Shown here piece after piece: positions 17,073 through 27,320 of a stretch of DNA of 64,000 bases (positions are counted from its first letter, which is position 1; every line of letters begins with the position of its first letter). The DNA comes from an uncultured bacterium. Its GTDB lineage: Bacteria > Bacteroidota > Bacteroidia > Bacteroidales > Muribaculaceae. The notes below the pieces were generated by a model. The model saw nothing but the letters and a program-made list of their open reading frames with translations. It made no database searches and was not told the origin of the DNA. The position numbers were made by a program, and so were the translations under genes. The stretch covers positions 112,477-176,476 of the forward strand of contig CAJMMT010000004.1 in the NCBI GenBank assembly GCA_905214715.1, in the 5' to 3' direction.

Positions 17073-17098
17073 TTTCCCAAGGGATTCCCGGAATAAGA

Positions 17099-17129
17099 AA
17101 AAGTGCCTCCGCGAATGCGGAAGCACTTT
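17099..17129. terminator. Hairpin terminator
   Basis: AAGTGC-C-TCCGC, loop GAAT, GCGGA-A-GCACTT, flanked by A-runs and T-runs. It lies between convergent genes and can end both. Its core (TCCGCGAATGCGGA) is the same as in the secDF terminator at 20053-20088. Confidence 0.8.
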
Positions 17130-17152
17130 ATTTATCATTAGCTTAGGAAGTC

Positions 17153-18016
17153 TTACTTCACAACCTTAACAGCCTTACCGTTCTGAACACGGATGAAGAG
17201 ACCGTTTTCGGGGTTAGCAACGCGAACACCCTGCATATTGAAGTAAACAGCCTCGCCGTTGGCAGCCTCTACTGCTGATACGCCGGTTATTATCCCATTG
17301 CCGATTTCAAGAGTACCTGCGCTGAAATCATCATTGAGAACAGTCAGCTTGATGGTAACATTATCCATAGCACCGGAAAGGGTTATGTTGCCGGAACCGG
17401 AACCGAGGCTCATTTCAGTTCCCGCTGTACCATATTTGCCACCGGTAAGCTCGCGAACACCCCATGCGCCACCACAGAATTTGAATTGGGCATCGGCAGC
17501 AAGAGACACTCCTTCGAGAGTATAAACCTTACCGTCGGTTGTTTTCATCTTATAATTTGCATCATTGGGAGTCCAATCATTCATATTACCAACCATATAC
17601 ATATCAAGGATTTGACCTACCGGGAAGGTTACGCCTTCAGGAAGGGTTGCTTTGATGGTAGTCAGGTCTTCGCTTACTGTATAGCTTATAAGTGTCTCAG
17701 TATCTCCCATCGGGGAAAGGATATTTGCATCGCCAGACTTCATAGAAGCACTTGCAGTGTTTGTAGCCTTGTTCCAGGAACCGTCAAGCATCTTGGCACC
17801 ACCATTGAAGGCAGTCCATTCTCCTTTTGCAGTAGAAATTTTAAAATTACCTTTGGCTGAGAAAGAGTAAACACCATTTTCAGCAGCGAGTTCAAGAGGA
17901 GTAGCCGGAGCCCAAGCTGCAGTGGCACCTGTAACATTATCGCCAGTTACATACAACTGAGCACTTGCAGATACGCCGACCAGAGCGGCGGCCATGAGCA
18001 GAGTAAATTTCTTCAT
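17153..18016 (-). CDS. Secreted SusE/F-like protein with sorting tail
   Basis: A 287-residue exported protein with a clear signal peptide (residues 1-19, ending SASA). Residues about 130-215 contain MYMVGNMNDWTPNDANYKMK, the look of SusE/SusF-type starch-binding modules, and a second module-like stretch lies at 20-110 (LYVTGDNVTGATAAWAP). The C-terminus VYFNMQGVRVANPENGLFIRVQ followed by KAVKVVK is a sorting-type tail. It is a single gene between a terminator and a long repeat-rich spacer. Glycan binding is inferred from the module look; no catalytic site is visible. Confidence 0.65.
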   Translation of the reverse strand: MKKFTLLMAAALVGVSASAQLYVTGDNVTGATAAWAPATPLELAAENGVYSFSAKGNFKISTAKGEWTAFNGGAKMLDGSWNKATNTASASMKSGDANILSPMGDTETLISYTVSEDLTTIKATLPEGVTFPVGQILDMYMVGNMNDWTPNDANYKMKTTDGKVYTLEGVSLAADAQFKFCGGAWGVRELTGGKYGTAGTEMSLGSGSGNITLSGAMDNVTIKLTVLNDDFSAGTLEIGNGIITGVSAVEAANGEAVYFNMQGVRVANPENGLFIRVQNGKAVKVVK

Positions 18017-18431
18017 TTCGATAGATTTTAAGTTAATATTAAAGTTTAGTTACTCATTCTTTGTTTATGTGGCTTTCACTTGGATTCAAGCGTCAGCCTC
18101 GGAACTTTAATTCTTAACTTGTCGTCTGACCGGGATTTTCCACCGACCCGACATATCTACTTAATCATCCTGATTCCGGACTACGAGGAAAACGACATCG
18201 CCCGCAAACAAACCATATCGCCCCAAAAGGGAAATATTCCACGGCATCCTGTTCAGGAATCATAATGCCATTTAATAGCACCTATATGTTAACGAGTCTG
18301 AAATACGCCTGTTCCGCCGATTCTGCTGCAAATCGGTCCGTACGCATCCGACATGTAAGAATTAATATCCTATAAATAAGGACAATGAAATGTAGAAGGC
18401 TTAATGCCTCCTGAAAAACTCGCATCAAAGG

Positions 18432-18452
18432 TATATATATATATATATATAT
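18432..18452. repeat. (TA)n microsatellite
   Basis: Twenty-one bases of pure TA alternation. The surrounding spacer 18017-18487 shows no gene and no other clear element. Confidence 0.85.
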
Positions 18453-18487
18453 GCAAGTGTTTTAACTTTCTTTAACAGTATTTCTAA

Positions 18488-18717
18488 GTGGAAGTTGTGA
18501 GTTGTGGGTTGTAGAGAGTTATTAGTTATGAGGGTTATAGTTTTTGGTTGTTAGTTATGGGTACGTGTTAGGGTTATAGTTTGGGTTGTTAGTTATGGGT
18601 ACGGATGACGAACACCCCGGAGAGGCTATTCTCTGCGTTCCCTCTCCGGGGAACGAGCTACGCAAAACTTACAACTAAAAAATAAAAACCAACAACCAAT
18701 AACTTACAACTTCCACC
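18488..18717. repeat. Degenerate inverted-repeat element with central hairpin
   Basis: GTGGAAGTTGTGAGTT at 18488-18503 is the near-exact reverse complement of 18702-18717. The left arm holds a 20-base direct repeat GGTTGTTAGTTATGGGTACG at 18546-18565 and 18584-18603. The centre is a strong hairpin, CCCCGGAGAGG (18615-18625) with CCTCTCCGGGG (18641-18651). The right arm (ACTTACAACTAAAAA..AACCAACAACC) recurs after the ATPase gene at 19957-20051 and between the portal and terminase genes at 34957-35007. Confidence 0.7.
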
Positions 18718-18730
18718 AACCCAAAACTAT

Positions 18731-18761
18731 TTTGTATCCCAATATAATTTATGTAAATTTG
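18731..18761 (+). promoter_or_regulatory. Promoter of the DUF4143 ATPase gene
   Basis: TTTG at 18731-18734, a 19-base spacer and TAAATTTG at 18754-18761 give a complete Bacteroidota -33/-7 pair. The transcript would start about 25 bases before the ATG at 18792. Confidence 0.75.
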
Positions 18762-18791
18762 CAGTAGCACTGAAAATTTGCATAATTTATT

Positions 18792-19940
18792 ATGAGCGAT
18801 TTTTTTATTTCCCGTACGATAGCGAACTCAATCACAGAGGCGGCCGAATATTTCTCGGTCGTAACATTGACAGGACCGAGGCAATCCGGAAAATCCACCT
18901 TACTGCGCCATCTATATTCCGACGCTCCTTACTATTCTATGGAGGATCCGGACATCCGTCTCGCTGTCAAGGAAGACCCCAGAGGGTTTCTATCCCAGTT
19001 TCATGAAGGAGTGATTATAGACGAGGTACAGAATGTGCCGGAACTACTTTCCTATATACAGGGCATAGTGGATAACGACCCTGCACGTAAGTTTTATCTT
19101 ACCGAGAGTTCAAACTTCGGACTTTTGCAGTCAGTCAGCCAATCGTTGGCCGGTCGCTCGGCTGTATTTGAATTACTGCCGCTATCGATGTCGGAAATTT
19201 CCGGGATAGATAAGGGAATTTCCACTGACGAGATAATGTATAAAGGCTTTTATCCGGCATTGTGGAGCGGGAAGAATATTCCCAAATTTCTATTTCCAAA
19301 CTATGTGAAAACATATATAGAGAGGGATGTGCGCGATATGCTCGCAATCAAGGATCTCGACTTGTTTCAACGCTTTGTGAAGCTGTGCGCGGCACGTATC
19401 GGCAGTATTTTCAATGCTTCGGAATTATCAAACGAGTTGGGAGTATCGGTAAACACCATACAATCCTGGGTATCTGTACTTCAGGCTTCATATCTCATAT
19501 ATCTCCTGCCACCGTTTTATACCAATACGCGGAAACGGCTGACCAAAAGCTCTAAAATCTATTTCACCGATTGCGGTTTGGCGGCGTACCTGCTTGATAT
19601 CGACTCGCCGCAAACACTTAACCGCGACAAAATGCGTGGGCATCTGTTTGAGAACATGGTGATAATGGACTTTCTCAAAGATGCATATAATACCGGACGA
19701 AATTGCGGACTCTATTTCTATCGTGATTCCAACGGCAACGAGGTGGACTTGCTGGTACAAAAGGGGAACGGGTATGATTGTTATGAAATCAAGTCGGCAT
19801 CGACATTCCATCCCGATTTCACCAAAGGCCTGAAAAATTTCGAGAAAGCGTTTCCGGAATTGACAAAAAATAAAACAGTAATATATACAGGCGACAAGAT
19901 GCCGGAATTTAACGGAGTAGCAATAGTCGGTTGGCATTAG
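18792..19940 (+). CDS. AAA ATPase with DUF4143 domain
   Basis: A 382-residue protein with an N-terminal AAA_14 NTPase (Walker A GPRQSGKS at 28-35, Walker B GVIIDEVQ) and a C-terminal DUF4143 region (YIERDVRDML, then a restriction-nuclease-like end with GNEVDLLVQKGNGYDCYEIKSA). The usual LTGSSNF sensor reads LTESSNF here, with Glu in place of Gly. Genes of this family are common, often solitary and variable between strains; the biological role is not established. It has its own promoter and sits between direct copies of the ACTTACAACTAAAAA repeat, which suggests that it is a small mobile or exchangeable insert. Confidence 0.85.
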   Translation: MSDFFISRTIANSITEAAEYFSVVTLTGPRQSGKSTLLRHLYSDAPYYSMEDPDIRLAVKEDPRGFLSQFHEGVIIDEVQNVPELLSYIQGIVDNDPARKFYLTESSNFGLLQSVSQSLAGRSAVFELLPLSMSEISGIDKGISTDEIMYKGFYPALWSGKNIPKFLFPNYVKTYIERDVRDMLAIKDLDLFQRFVKLCAARIGSIFNASELSNELGVSVNTIQSWVSVLQASYLIYLLPPFYTNTRKRLTKSSKIYFTDCGLAAYLLDIDSPQTLNRDKMRGHLFENMVIMDFLKDAYNTGRNCGLYFYRDSNGNEVDLLVQKGNGYDCYEIKSASTFHPDFTKGLKNFEKAFPELTKNKTVIYTGDKMPEFNGVAIVGWH

Positions 19941-19956
19941 TTCAATTGCAGTCAAT

Positions 19957-20051
19957 TACAACTCACCCCAACTTACAACTAAAAACCAACAACCCTTAAC
20001 TGCAAAACAAAACTTACACCTCCCACCAACCCAAGACTTAAAACTTACAAA
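19957..20051. repeat. Low-complexity ACTTACAACTAAAAA repeat, right of the ATPase
   Basis: AACTTACAACTAAAAACC and AACAACCC recur in the same orientation as at 18664-18717 on the other side of the ATPase gene. The composition is strongly A and C rich, with almost no G. Confidence 0.65.
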
Positions 20052-20052
20052 T

Positions 20053-20088
20053 AGAAGAGCGCCTCCGCGAATGCGGAGGCGCTCTTCT
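20053..20088 (-). terminator. Terminator of secDF, 16-bp perfect stem
   Basis: AGAAGAGCGCCTCCGC at 20053-20068, loop GAAT, then its full complement at 20073-20088. It lies 18 bases past the secDF stop. Confidence 0.85.
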
Positions 20089-20106
20089 ATTATCAGTCGT
20101 TATTTA

Positions 20107-23079
20107 TCAATTGAAACGGCGGTTGCCCTGCAGCTTGGAAACTGTAGAGGCAGCTGCCTCCTTCTTGGCCAGCGAACGCTTCAAGATCGCGTATGCGACC
20201 GGAGCGGCGCAGAAGAGCGAGCAGAAAGTACCAACAACCACACCGAAGATCATAGCGAATGTGAACGAACGGATGGTATCGCCACCGAGGAAGAAGATGC
20301 AGAGGAGCACCAGCAGAGTCGACAGCGAAGTCATTATCGTACGGGTCAGTGTGGTGTTAAGCGACTTGTTGAATGTCAGCTTGCGATCCTCCTTGGGATA
20401 AATCTTCATCATCTCGCGGATACGGTCGAACACAACCACGGTATCGTTGATCTGATAACCGATTATTGTAAGCACGGCGGCTATGAACGACTGGTCGACC
20501 TCCATAGAGAAGGGAAGGAATCCCCAGCATACGGAGTAGAAGCCTATGATAAGGAAGGCGGTCAGGGCCACGGCGCATACGGCGCCCACCGAGAATGCGA
20601 TGTTGTGGAAACGCAACAGGATGTAGAGGAACATGCAGACAACGGCTATGCCCACTGCCCAGTATGCGTCGCGCTTCATGTCGTCGGCCACCGACGGGCC
20701 CACCTTCTGAATCGAGATTATACCACGGCTTTCGTCAGCGATAGTGAACGCCGTCTGGTCCATAACCTTGCCGTCGGCACCTGTCAGCTCGGGCTGGAGC
20801 CCCTTGTACAGAAGACCGGTTATTTCCTGCTCTATGCCATCGGTCTCGGCATCGATCTTATAGTTGGTGGAGATACGTACCTTGGTGGGATTGTCGATCG
20901 AGATAACGCCAACCGAAACGGTCTTGTCGTTGGCGGCTTCCTGCAGCTGTCCGAGCAGGCGCTGCTGGATCTCAGCGGGGTCTACATTCTTGTCGAACTG
21001 AACCACATAGTTGCGGCCACCCGAGAAGTCGATACCCTGGTTCATGCCACGGATAGCGAGCGACGCGATCGAGATTACGATAAGGGCAACCCATACGGTA
21101 GCGGCGACTTTGGTCTTGCCGAGGAAGTTGTACTTGGTGTTGGCAAGGAAGTGGCGGCTGATCTTGGTGTCGAAGGTCATGCCGGCGCAACGTCCGTTCT
21201 TGGTGATGATCTCAAAGGCAATTCGGGTCAGGAAGACTGCGGTGAAGAACGAGCAGACCAGACCTATGATAAGGGTGGTTGCGAAGCCCTTGATGGGACC
21301 TGAACCGAAGATCAGCAGGATCACACCTGTGATTACCGAAGTAAGGTTCGAGTCGAAAATGGCCGAGAAAGCGTTGCTGTAACCCTCGGAGATAGCCTGG
21401 CGAAGTTTCTTGCCATTCTTAAGTTCCTCCTTGGTGCGCTCGAAGATAAGCACGTTGGCATCGACCGCCATACCCAAGGCAAGCACGATACCGGCTATAC
21501 CGGAAAGGGTCAGCACAGCCTGAAGCGAGGCGAGGATACCGAGAGTGAAGAAGAGGTTCAGTATCAGACCTACGTTGGCAACCAGACCAGGTATCACACC
21601 GTAGATCATGATCATGAAGATCATCAGCAGTACGATCGCTACTACAAACGAGAGGAAGCCCTGACGCACCGCCTCGGCACCGAGACTCGGGCCGATAACG
21701 TTGTTCGATACCACGTCGACCTTGGCGCTCATCTTACCGCTCTTAAGAACGTTGGCGAGGTCGTTGGCCTCCTCGGGAGTGAAGTTACCGGTTATCTGCG
21801 AAGAGCCGCCGGTAATCTCGTTGTTCACGTTGGGGAAAGAGTATACATGCTCGTCGAGTACGATGGCTATGGGACGACCGATATTGTTGCGGGTGATGGT
21901 AGCCCATTCGCGTGCGCCACGGTCGTTCATGCGCATGTTGACCATGTTGCCCTGCATGTTGTCATACTCGGAGCTGGCCGATGTAACGGCATCACCTTCG
22001 AGCACAGCCTCACCCTTGAGGGCTATTAGCTGCCAGTAGGGAGTGGTCTTTGTCTCGCCGTTGGCTTTCTTCACGGGGTTGCCCTGGGCGTCGAGCACCG
22101 GAGCCTCGAAAGGCTTCACTTCCCACACGGCGTGGAAGTCGGAGGGAAGCGACTTGCGGGCCAGGTCGGTATTCAGTATGCTGTCGACCATAGCGCGGTT
22201 GGCGGGAGTCACGAAACCGATCACCGGGCTGCCGGCGCGCTGCGGGCCGCCGAGAAGCTCGATAAGGTTGGTGTGGCCCACGGTATCCTGGGCGGCGTAT
22301 GCCATAGCGAAGCTATTGAGGTCGTTCGCGATTTCGTTGTAGTTGTATACTTCGAAGAACTCAAGGTTTGCCGACGATTTCAGAAGCTCGGTTACACGCT
22401 CGGGTTCCTTCACGCCGGGCAGTTCAAGCAGAATCTGACCCTTCTTGTCCTGAAGTTTCTGGATGTTGGGGGCTACCACACCGAACTGGTCGATACGGGT
22501 ACGGAAGATGTTGAACGCGGCGTCGACCTGGCTGTCGAGCTGCTTGTCGAGAGCTTCGACAACCTGCTCGTTGGTCGAGTTGCTCTTCAGCTGGCCAAGG
22601 AACTCACCCTCGCGCACAAACAGACCGGCCATGGCGCCAGGCTGGATATAGGATGAGAATTTCTTAACGAAGTCGGCGTCGGAGGTCTTGGTACCGCCGG
22701 CAATTGTCTTGTTGATGGCCGAGTTGATCTCGCGAAGCTGGGCGTCGCCTGCGGCATACTGCCTCAGCATGTCGGGGATCGAAATCTCCAGTACCACGTT
22801 CATACCGCCCTTCAGGTCCAGCCCCATGCCGATTTCCATCTTGCGGACCTGGTTGTAGGTGTAGTTCAGATAAACTTTCTCCTTGTCGAGAGAGTCGTTG
22901 AACTGTTTCAGACTCTGTTTGTAGACATCATTGGTCACGTCGTCTGTCTTGGCCATCTTTGTGGCATATTCCGTAGCCTTCTTCTCGTAATGAGAGGTCA
23001 CTACCGAGAATGAGATGTAGAATCCACAAATCAGGATAAGCAGGACTGCAATGGTGCTGATAAACCCTTTGTTCTGCAT
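20107..23079 (-). CDS. secDF: Protein translocase SecDF fusion
   Basis: A 990-residue inner-membrane protein that uses the proton gradient to pull secreted proteins out of the Sec channel. One TM at the N-terminus precedes the large periplasmic P1 region; the SecD membrane block contains GMAVDANVLIFERTKEELKNG, and the SecF half begins near residue 640 and holds IGYQINDTVVVFDRIRE. The SecD-SecF fusion is the normal form in Bacteroidota. The start at 23079 gives MQNKGFISTIAVLLILI. A promoter lies about 115 bases upstream and a perfect hairpin follows. It is monocistronic. Confidence 0.95.
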   Translation of the reverse strand: MQNKGFISTIAVLLILICGFYISFSVVTSHYEKKATEYATKMAKTDDVTNDVYKQSLKQFNDSLDKEKVYLNYTYNQVRKMEIGMGLDLKGGMNVVLEISIPDMLRQYAAGDAQLREINSAINKTIAGGTKTSDADFVKKFSSYIQPGAMAGLFVREGEFLGQLKSNSTNEQVVEALDKQLDSQVDAAFNIFRTRIDQFGVVAPNIQKLQDKKGQILLELPGVKEPERVTELLKSSANLEFFEVYNYNEIANDLNSFAMAYAAQDTVGHTNLIELLGGPQRAGSPVIGFVTPANRAMVDSILNTDLARKSLPSDFHAVWEVKPFEAPVLDAQGNPVKKANGETKTTPYWQLIALKGEAVLEGDAVTSASSEYDNMQGNMVNMRMNDRGAREWATITRNNIGRPIAIVLDEHVYSFPNVNNEITGGSSQITGNFTPEEANDLANVLKSGKMSAKVDVVSNNVIGPSLGAEAVRQGFLSFVVAIVLLMIFMIMIYGVIPGLVANVGLILNLFFTLGILASLQAVLTLSGIAGIVLALGMAVDANVLIFERTKEELKNGKKLRQAISEGYSNAFSAIFDSNLTSVITGVILLIFGSGPIKGFATTLIIGLVCSFFTAVFLTRIAFEIITKNGRCAGMTFDTKISRHFLANTKYNFLGKTKVAATVWVALIVISIASLAIRGMNQGIDFSGGRNYVVQFDKNVDPAEIQQRLLGQLQEAANDKTVSVGVISIDNPTKVRISTNYKIDAETDGIEQEITGLLYKGLQPELTGADGKVMDQTAFTIADESRGIISIQKVGPSVADDMKRDAYWAVGIAVVCMFLYILLRFHNIAFSVGAVCAVALTAFLIIGFYSVCWGFLPFSMEVDQSFIAAVLTIIGYQINDTVVVFDRIREMMKIYPKEDRKLTFNKSLNTTLTRTIMTSLSTLLVLLCIFFLGGDTIRSFTFAMIFGVVVGTFCSLFCAAPVAYAILKRSLAKKEAAASTVSKLQGNRRFN

Positions 23080-23192
23080 TTCTTGAGTTAGATTATTTTG
23101 TTTATTTTTATTCCTCTAATAATGAATAATTTACTCACATATATGCGAGTAATATGGCGCCGAACGCAAGTCCGGCAATGTATTTCAGCTTG

Positions 23193-23223
23193 CAAAGATA
23201 GGAGTTTTTTTCAGTTTTACAAC
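23193..23223 (-). promoter_or_regulatory. Promoter of secDF
   Basis: On the minus strand TATCTTTG (23200-23193) matches the -7 box, and GTTG (23223-23220) sits 19 bases upstream as a near -33 box. The predicted leader is about 105 bases. Confidence 0.6.
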
Positions 23224-23288
23224 AACTTGTCTTTATAAAATAAACCGGTTTCCATCCGATTCCCATCTATAAAACCCCGATTCTTCCT

Positions 23289-24536
23289 TTATAAAAAGGA
23301 GCGGATAAGCTCTTCATAACGCCGCGCTATCGCCCCGGCGGCGAATTTGCGCTCGACCGACCGGCGCATCTCCTCTCCTATTTCGCGGTCGGCCGCCCAC
23401 GCTATGCCGGCTGCCAGCCGAGCCGCTCTCTCTTCACGGCTGTCGCTCCATCGGGCCAGATAACCCGTGGTCTTGTGGTCTATTATGTCGCTCTGCCCCC
23501 CATGGTCCAGAGCAACCGGTATCGCACCGTAAGCCTGCCCCTCGACGAGCGTTCCCGGCAGGGTCTCGTAAAGGGATGTCGAAAGCACTATGTCGCTATC
23601 AGCATATACCTTGCCTATATCCGAGGCCGGCAATACACCGAGATGGGTGTGGGCCGTCCCGATGCCGTCGAGCGCGTGCGCATCCTTCAGACCTCCGAAA
23701 GTTACTATCCTGACGCGCCCGGCCAGTTCGGGGTAGTCGCGGCGCAACACACGCGAGACCTCCGCAAGAGCAAGATGATCTTTCACCGGGTCGTCTATGC
23801 GCGCCGCCCCGAAAGCGATCCTTATTTCATTATCCTTCCTCTCTTTTATCCGTGGCGTAGCCAACGCATCCGTGAGGTCGAACGGATTAGGAATAACCTC
23901 CACTCTCCGATCTCCCAACAACGACGAACGACGGGCCAGACCTGCCAGCCACCCGCTTACCGCGATGAAGGCGAGATTGCCACGGGAGGAATCGTAAGTC
24001 CGTTTTTTCCTATTCCATGTCTTATATGACAGGTCATGCGGCCAGGCTTTCCCTTTAAGCAACGGACAGCAGCCGCATTCATCCTCATATCGCAGGCACG
24101 TGCCGGCATGGTGGCATATGCCGGTAAAGGCCCACATGTCGTGCATCGTCACAAGCACAGGTTTACCCGTCGCCAGCAGCTTGCGCAAACCGCGCAACGA
24201 CAGCATGCCCTGATTTGTCCAGTTAAGGAGTATGACGTCGGCCTCTTTTATGGCCGGGTGCTTCCAAAGCGGCAGACCATTATAGCCGGTATCTATCTTG
24301 AACAAGGTGTCGCGGTCAAAGCCGTTGGCCGCGAATATGCGTAGCCGTTCGGTAAGAAATGGGACCGCCACCCCGGCCCTTCCGGCGGCCACGAGGGTAT
24401 GCGGGTCAGAGCCGAGTTTCTCGCAGACAAGCATGGAGACCTCATGTCCGAGACCGCGCAAAGCGGCGGCAAGCCGGCTCGACACCACAGCCGCGCCACC
24501 CCGCAGATCAGACCTGTTGACAACAACAATTTTCAT
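23289..24536 (-). CDS. Family 4 glycosyltransferase
   Basis: A 415-residue GT-B enzyme. The N-terminus MKIVVVNRSDLRGGAAVVSSRLAAAL is the donor-site glycine loop region of WcaC/GT4-type enzymes. The C-terminal half has GTAHTHLGVLPASDIGKVYADSDIVLSTSLYETLPGT, with the EX7E-like motif in ETLPGTLVEGQAYG. It overlaps neuB by four bases (ATGA), so it is translationally coupled and may use a nonulosonate-containing acceptor or place a sugar in the same glycan. No TM segment is seen; it should act on the cytoplasmic side of the membrane. Confidence 0.85.
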   Translation of the reverse strand: MKIVVVNRSDLRGGAAVVSSRLAAALRGLGHEVSMLVCEKLGSDPHTLVAAGRAGVAVPFLTERLRIFAANGFDRDTLFKIDTGYNGLPLWKHPAIKEADVILLNWTNQGMLSLRGLRKLLATGKPVLVTMHDMWAFTGICHHAGTCLRYEDECGCCPLLKGKAWPHDLSYKTWNRKKRTYDSSRGNLAFIAVSGWLAGLARRSSLLGDRRVEVIPNPFDLTDALATPRIKERKDNEIRIAFGAARIDDPVKDHLALAEVSRVLRRDYPELAGRVRIVTFGGLKDAHALDGIGTAHTHLGVLPASDIGKVYADSDIVLSTSLYETLPGTLVEGQAYGAIPVALDHGGQSDIIDHKTTGYLARWSDSREERAARLAAGIAWAADREIGEEMRRSVERKFAAGAIARRYEELIRSFL

Positions 24537-25573
24537 CTTATCAGTTCATCACGCCTGTAACCGCGCGTAGCCTTACGGCCCAGCACCCTGTCCCATTCCA
24601 TGGGCGAAATACCGTTGCCGGGGCGTTTTACCGTTATGTTTTCTTCCGTAAAAGTCTCACCCTCCTTTATATCGCGCAGCGCCACTATACTTTTGCGCGC
24701 CACCTCGATATTGGGACGTTCAGAGTCCGCCACGCGCTTGCCCGGCGTGCCGAGCGCCCGCTCCACGTTTCTGACACACCGGACCATCTCGGCCAGTTCG
24801 TCAGGCTCAAGCGAGGCCTTGTGGTCGGGACCCGGAAGCGAGCGGTCGAGCGTGAAGTGCTTCTCTATCACCTCCGCGCCGAGGGACACGGCCGCCAACG
24901 GCACCTCTATGCCCGGCGTATGGTCGCTGTAGCCTACCCGGACCCCGAGTTCATCGCGCAATGTCAGCATGGCCCGCAGGTTCACATCGTCGAGAGGGGC
25001 CGGATACTGGGTGGTGCAGTGCAACACTATTATATTTTCTTTATCAAGGTATCGGGGACTTTCCTCTCCGGGTGCAGCCGCGAGCGGATGGTGACCGGTA
25101 AGTATACCTACGGCATCGCGCACCTCGTCGAGAGTCGACATACCGGTAGAGAGTATCACCGGTATCCCGGCGCGGGCAATCCCGCGCAAATAGGGAAGAT
25201 TGGTTATCTCGCCCGAAGGCACCTTCATCCAGTCCTGCCCCATGCAGGCCAGATATTCAAGCGACACCATATCGAACGGTGTGGACATGAACCCTATTCC
25301 CGTCTCGGCGCAGAGCGCTTTCAGCTTAGGATAGGCGTCGAGCGGCAGATGGATGCGCCGGCACATCTCCAGTTGCGATTCCACCACTCCCGTGTTCTCT
25401 TTCTGATACTCGGCCTGCGGGGCCACTTCCGAGATAACGAGTTCGGGAACAGCCGTCTGAAATTTCACGTAATCGGCACCTGCCGCCGCGGCGGCCTTCA
25501 CCATCCGGCAGGCCATATCGAAATCGCCGTTATGGTTCACCCCCGCCTCCGCAATGACAATACACTTACACAT
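24533..25573 (-). CDS. neuB: N-acetylneuraminate (nonulosonate) synthase
   Basis: A 346-residue enzyme that condenses phosphoenolpyruvate with ManNAc (or a diamino relative) to a nine-carbon sialic-type acid. The N-terminal barrel has IAEAGVNHNGD, YVKFQTAVPE and the KVPSGEITNLPYL segment; the C-terminal 60 residues are the SAF antifreeze-like domain (KSIVALRDIKEGETFTEENI and KRPGNGISP). I placed the start at ATG 25573; the frame opens two codons earlier with a TTG. It shares its transcript with the GT4 gene, and its partners neuC and neuA lie in a separate operon at 31.6-33.5 kb. Neu5Ac and legionaminic acid cannot be told apart here. Confidence 0.92.
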   Translation of the reverse strand: MCKCIVIAEAGVNHNGDFDMACRMVKAAAAAGADYVKFQTAVPELVISEVAPQAEYQKENTGVVESQLEMCRRIHLPLDAYPKLKALCAETGIGFMSTPFDMVSLEYLACMGQDWMKVPSGEITNLPYLRGIARAGIPVILSTGMSTLDEVRDAVGILTGHHPLAAAPGEESPRYLDKENIIVLHCTTQYPAPLDDVNLRAMLTLRDELGVRVGYSDHTPGIEVPLAAVSLGAEVIEKHFTLDRSLPGPDHKASLEPDELAEMVRCVRNVERALGTPGKRVADSERPNIEVARKSIVALRDIKEGETFTEENITVKRPGNGISPMEWDRVLGRKATRGYRRDELIR

Positions 25574-25590
25574 AATCAAATTTTAACCCC

Positions 25591-25627
25591 CAAAATTACA
25601 AATTCCCGACCCAATTTACTAATTTTG
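25591..25627. promoter_or_regulatory. Back-to-back promoters of neuB and pyrG
   Basis: A TAATTTTG -7 box is present on each strand: minus strand 25598-25591 for neuB and plus strand 25620-25627 for pyrG. Both -33 regions would fall inside the other promoter's core, so the two polymerases may compete. The -33 matches are weak. Confidence 0.6.
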
Positions 25628-25648
25628 CACTTTAAAAGATTTGAATAA

Positions 25649-27307
<1,659 letters not shown>

Positions 27308-27320
27308 CTCTGACAGATAG

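Noticed and set aside
20071..21303. A 410-codon open frame opposite secDF
   Set aside because: It starts in the secDF terminator and its protein is His/Glu/Asp-rich without domains; it is the reverse of SecF coding sequence.
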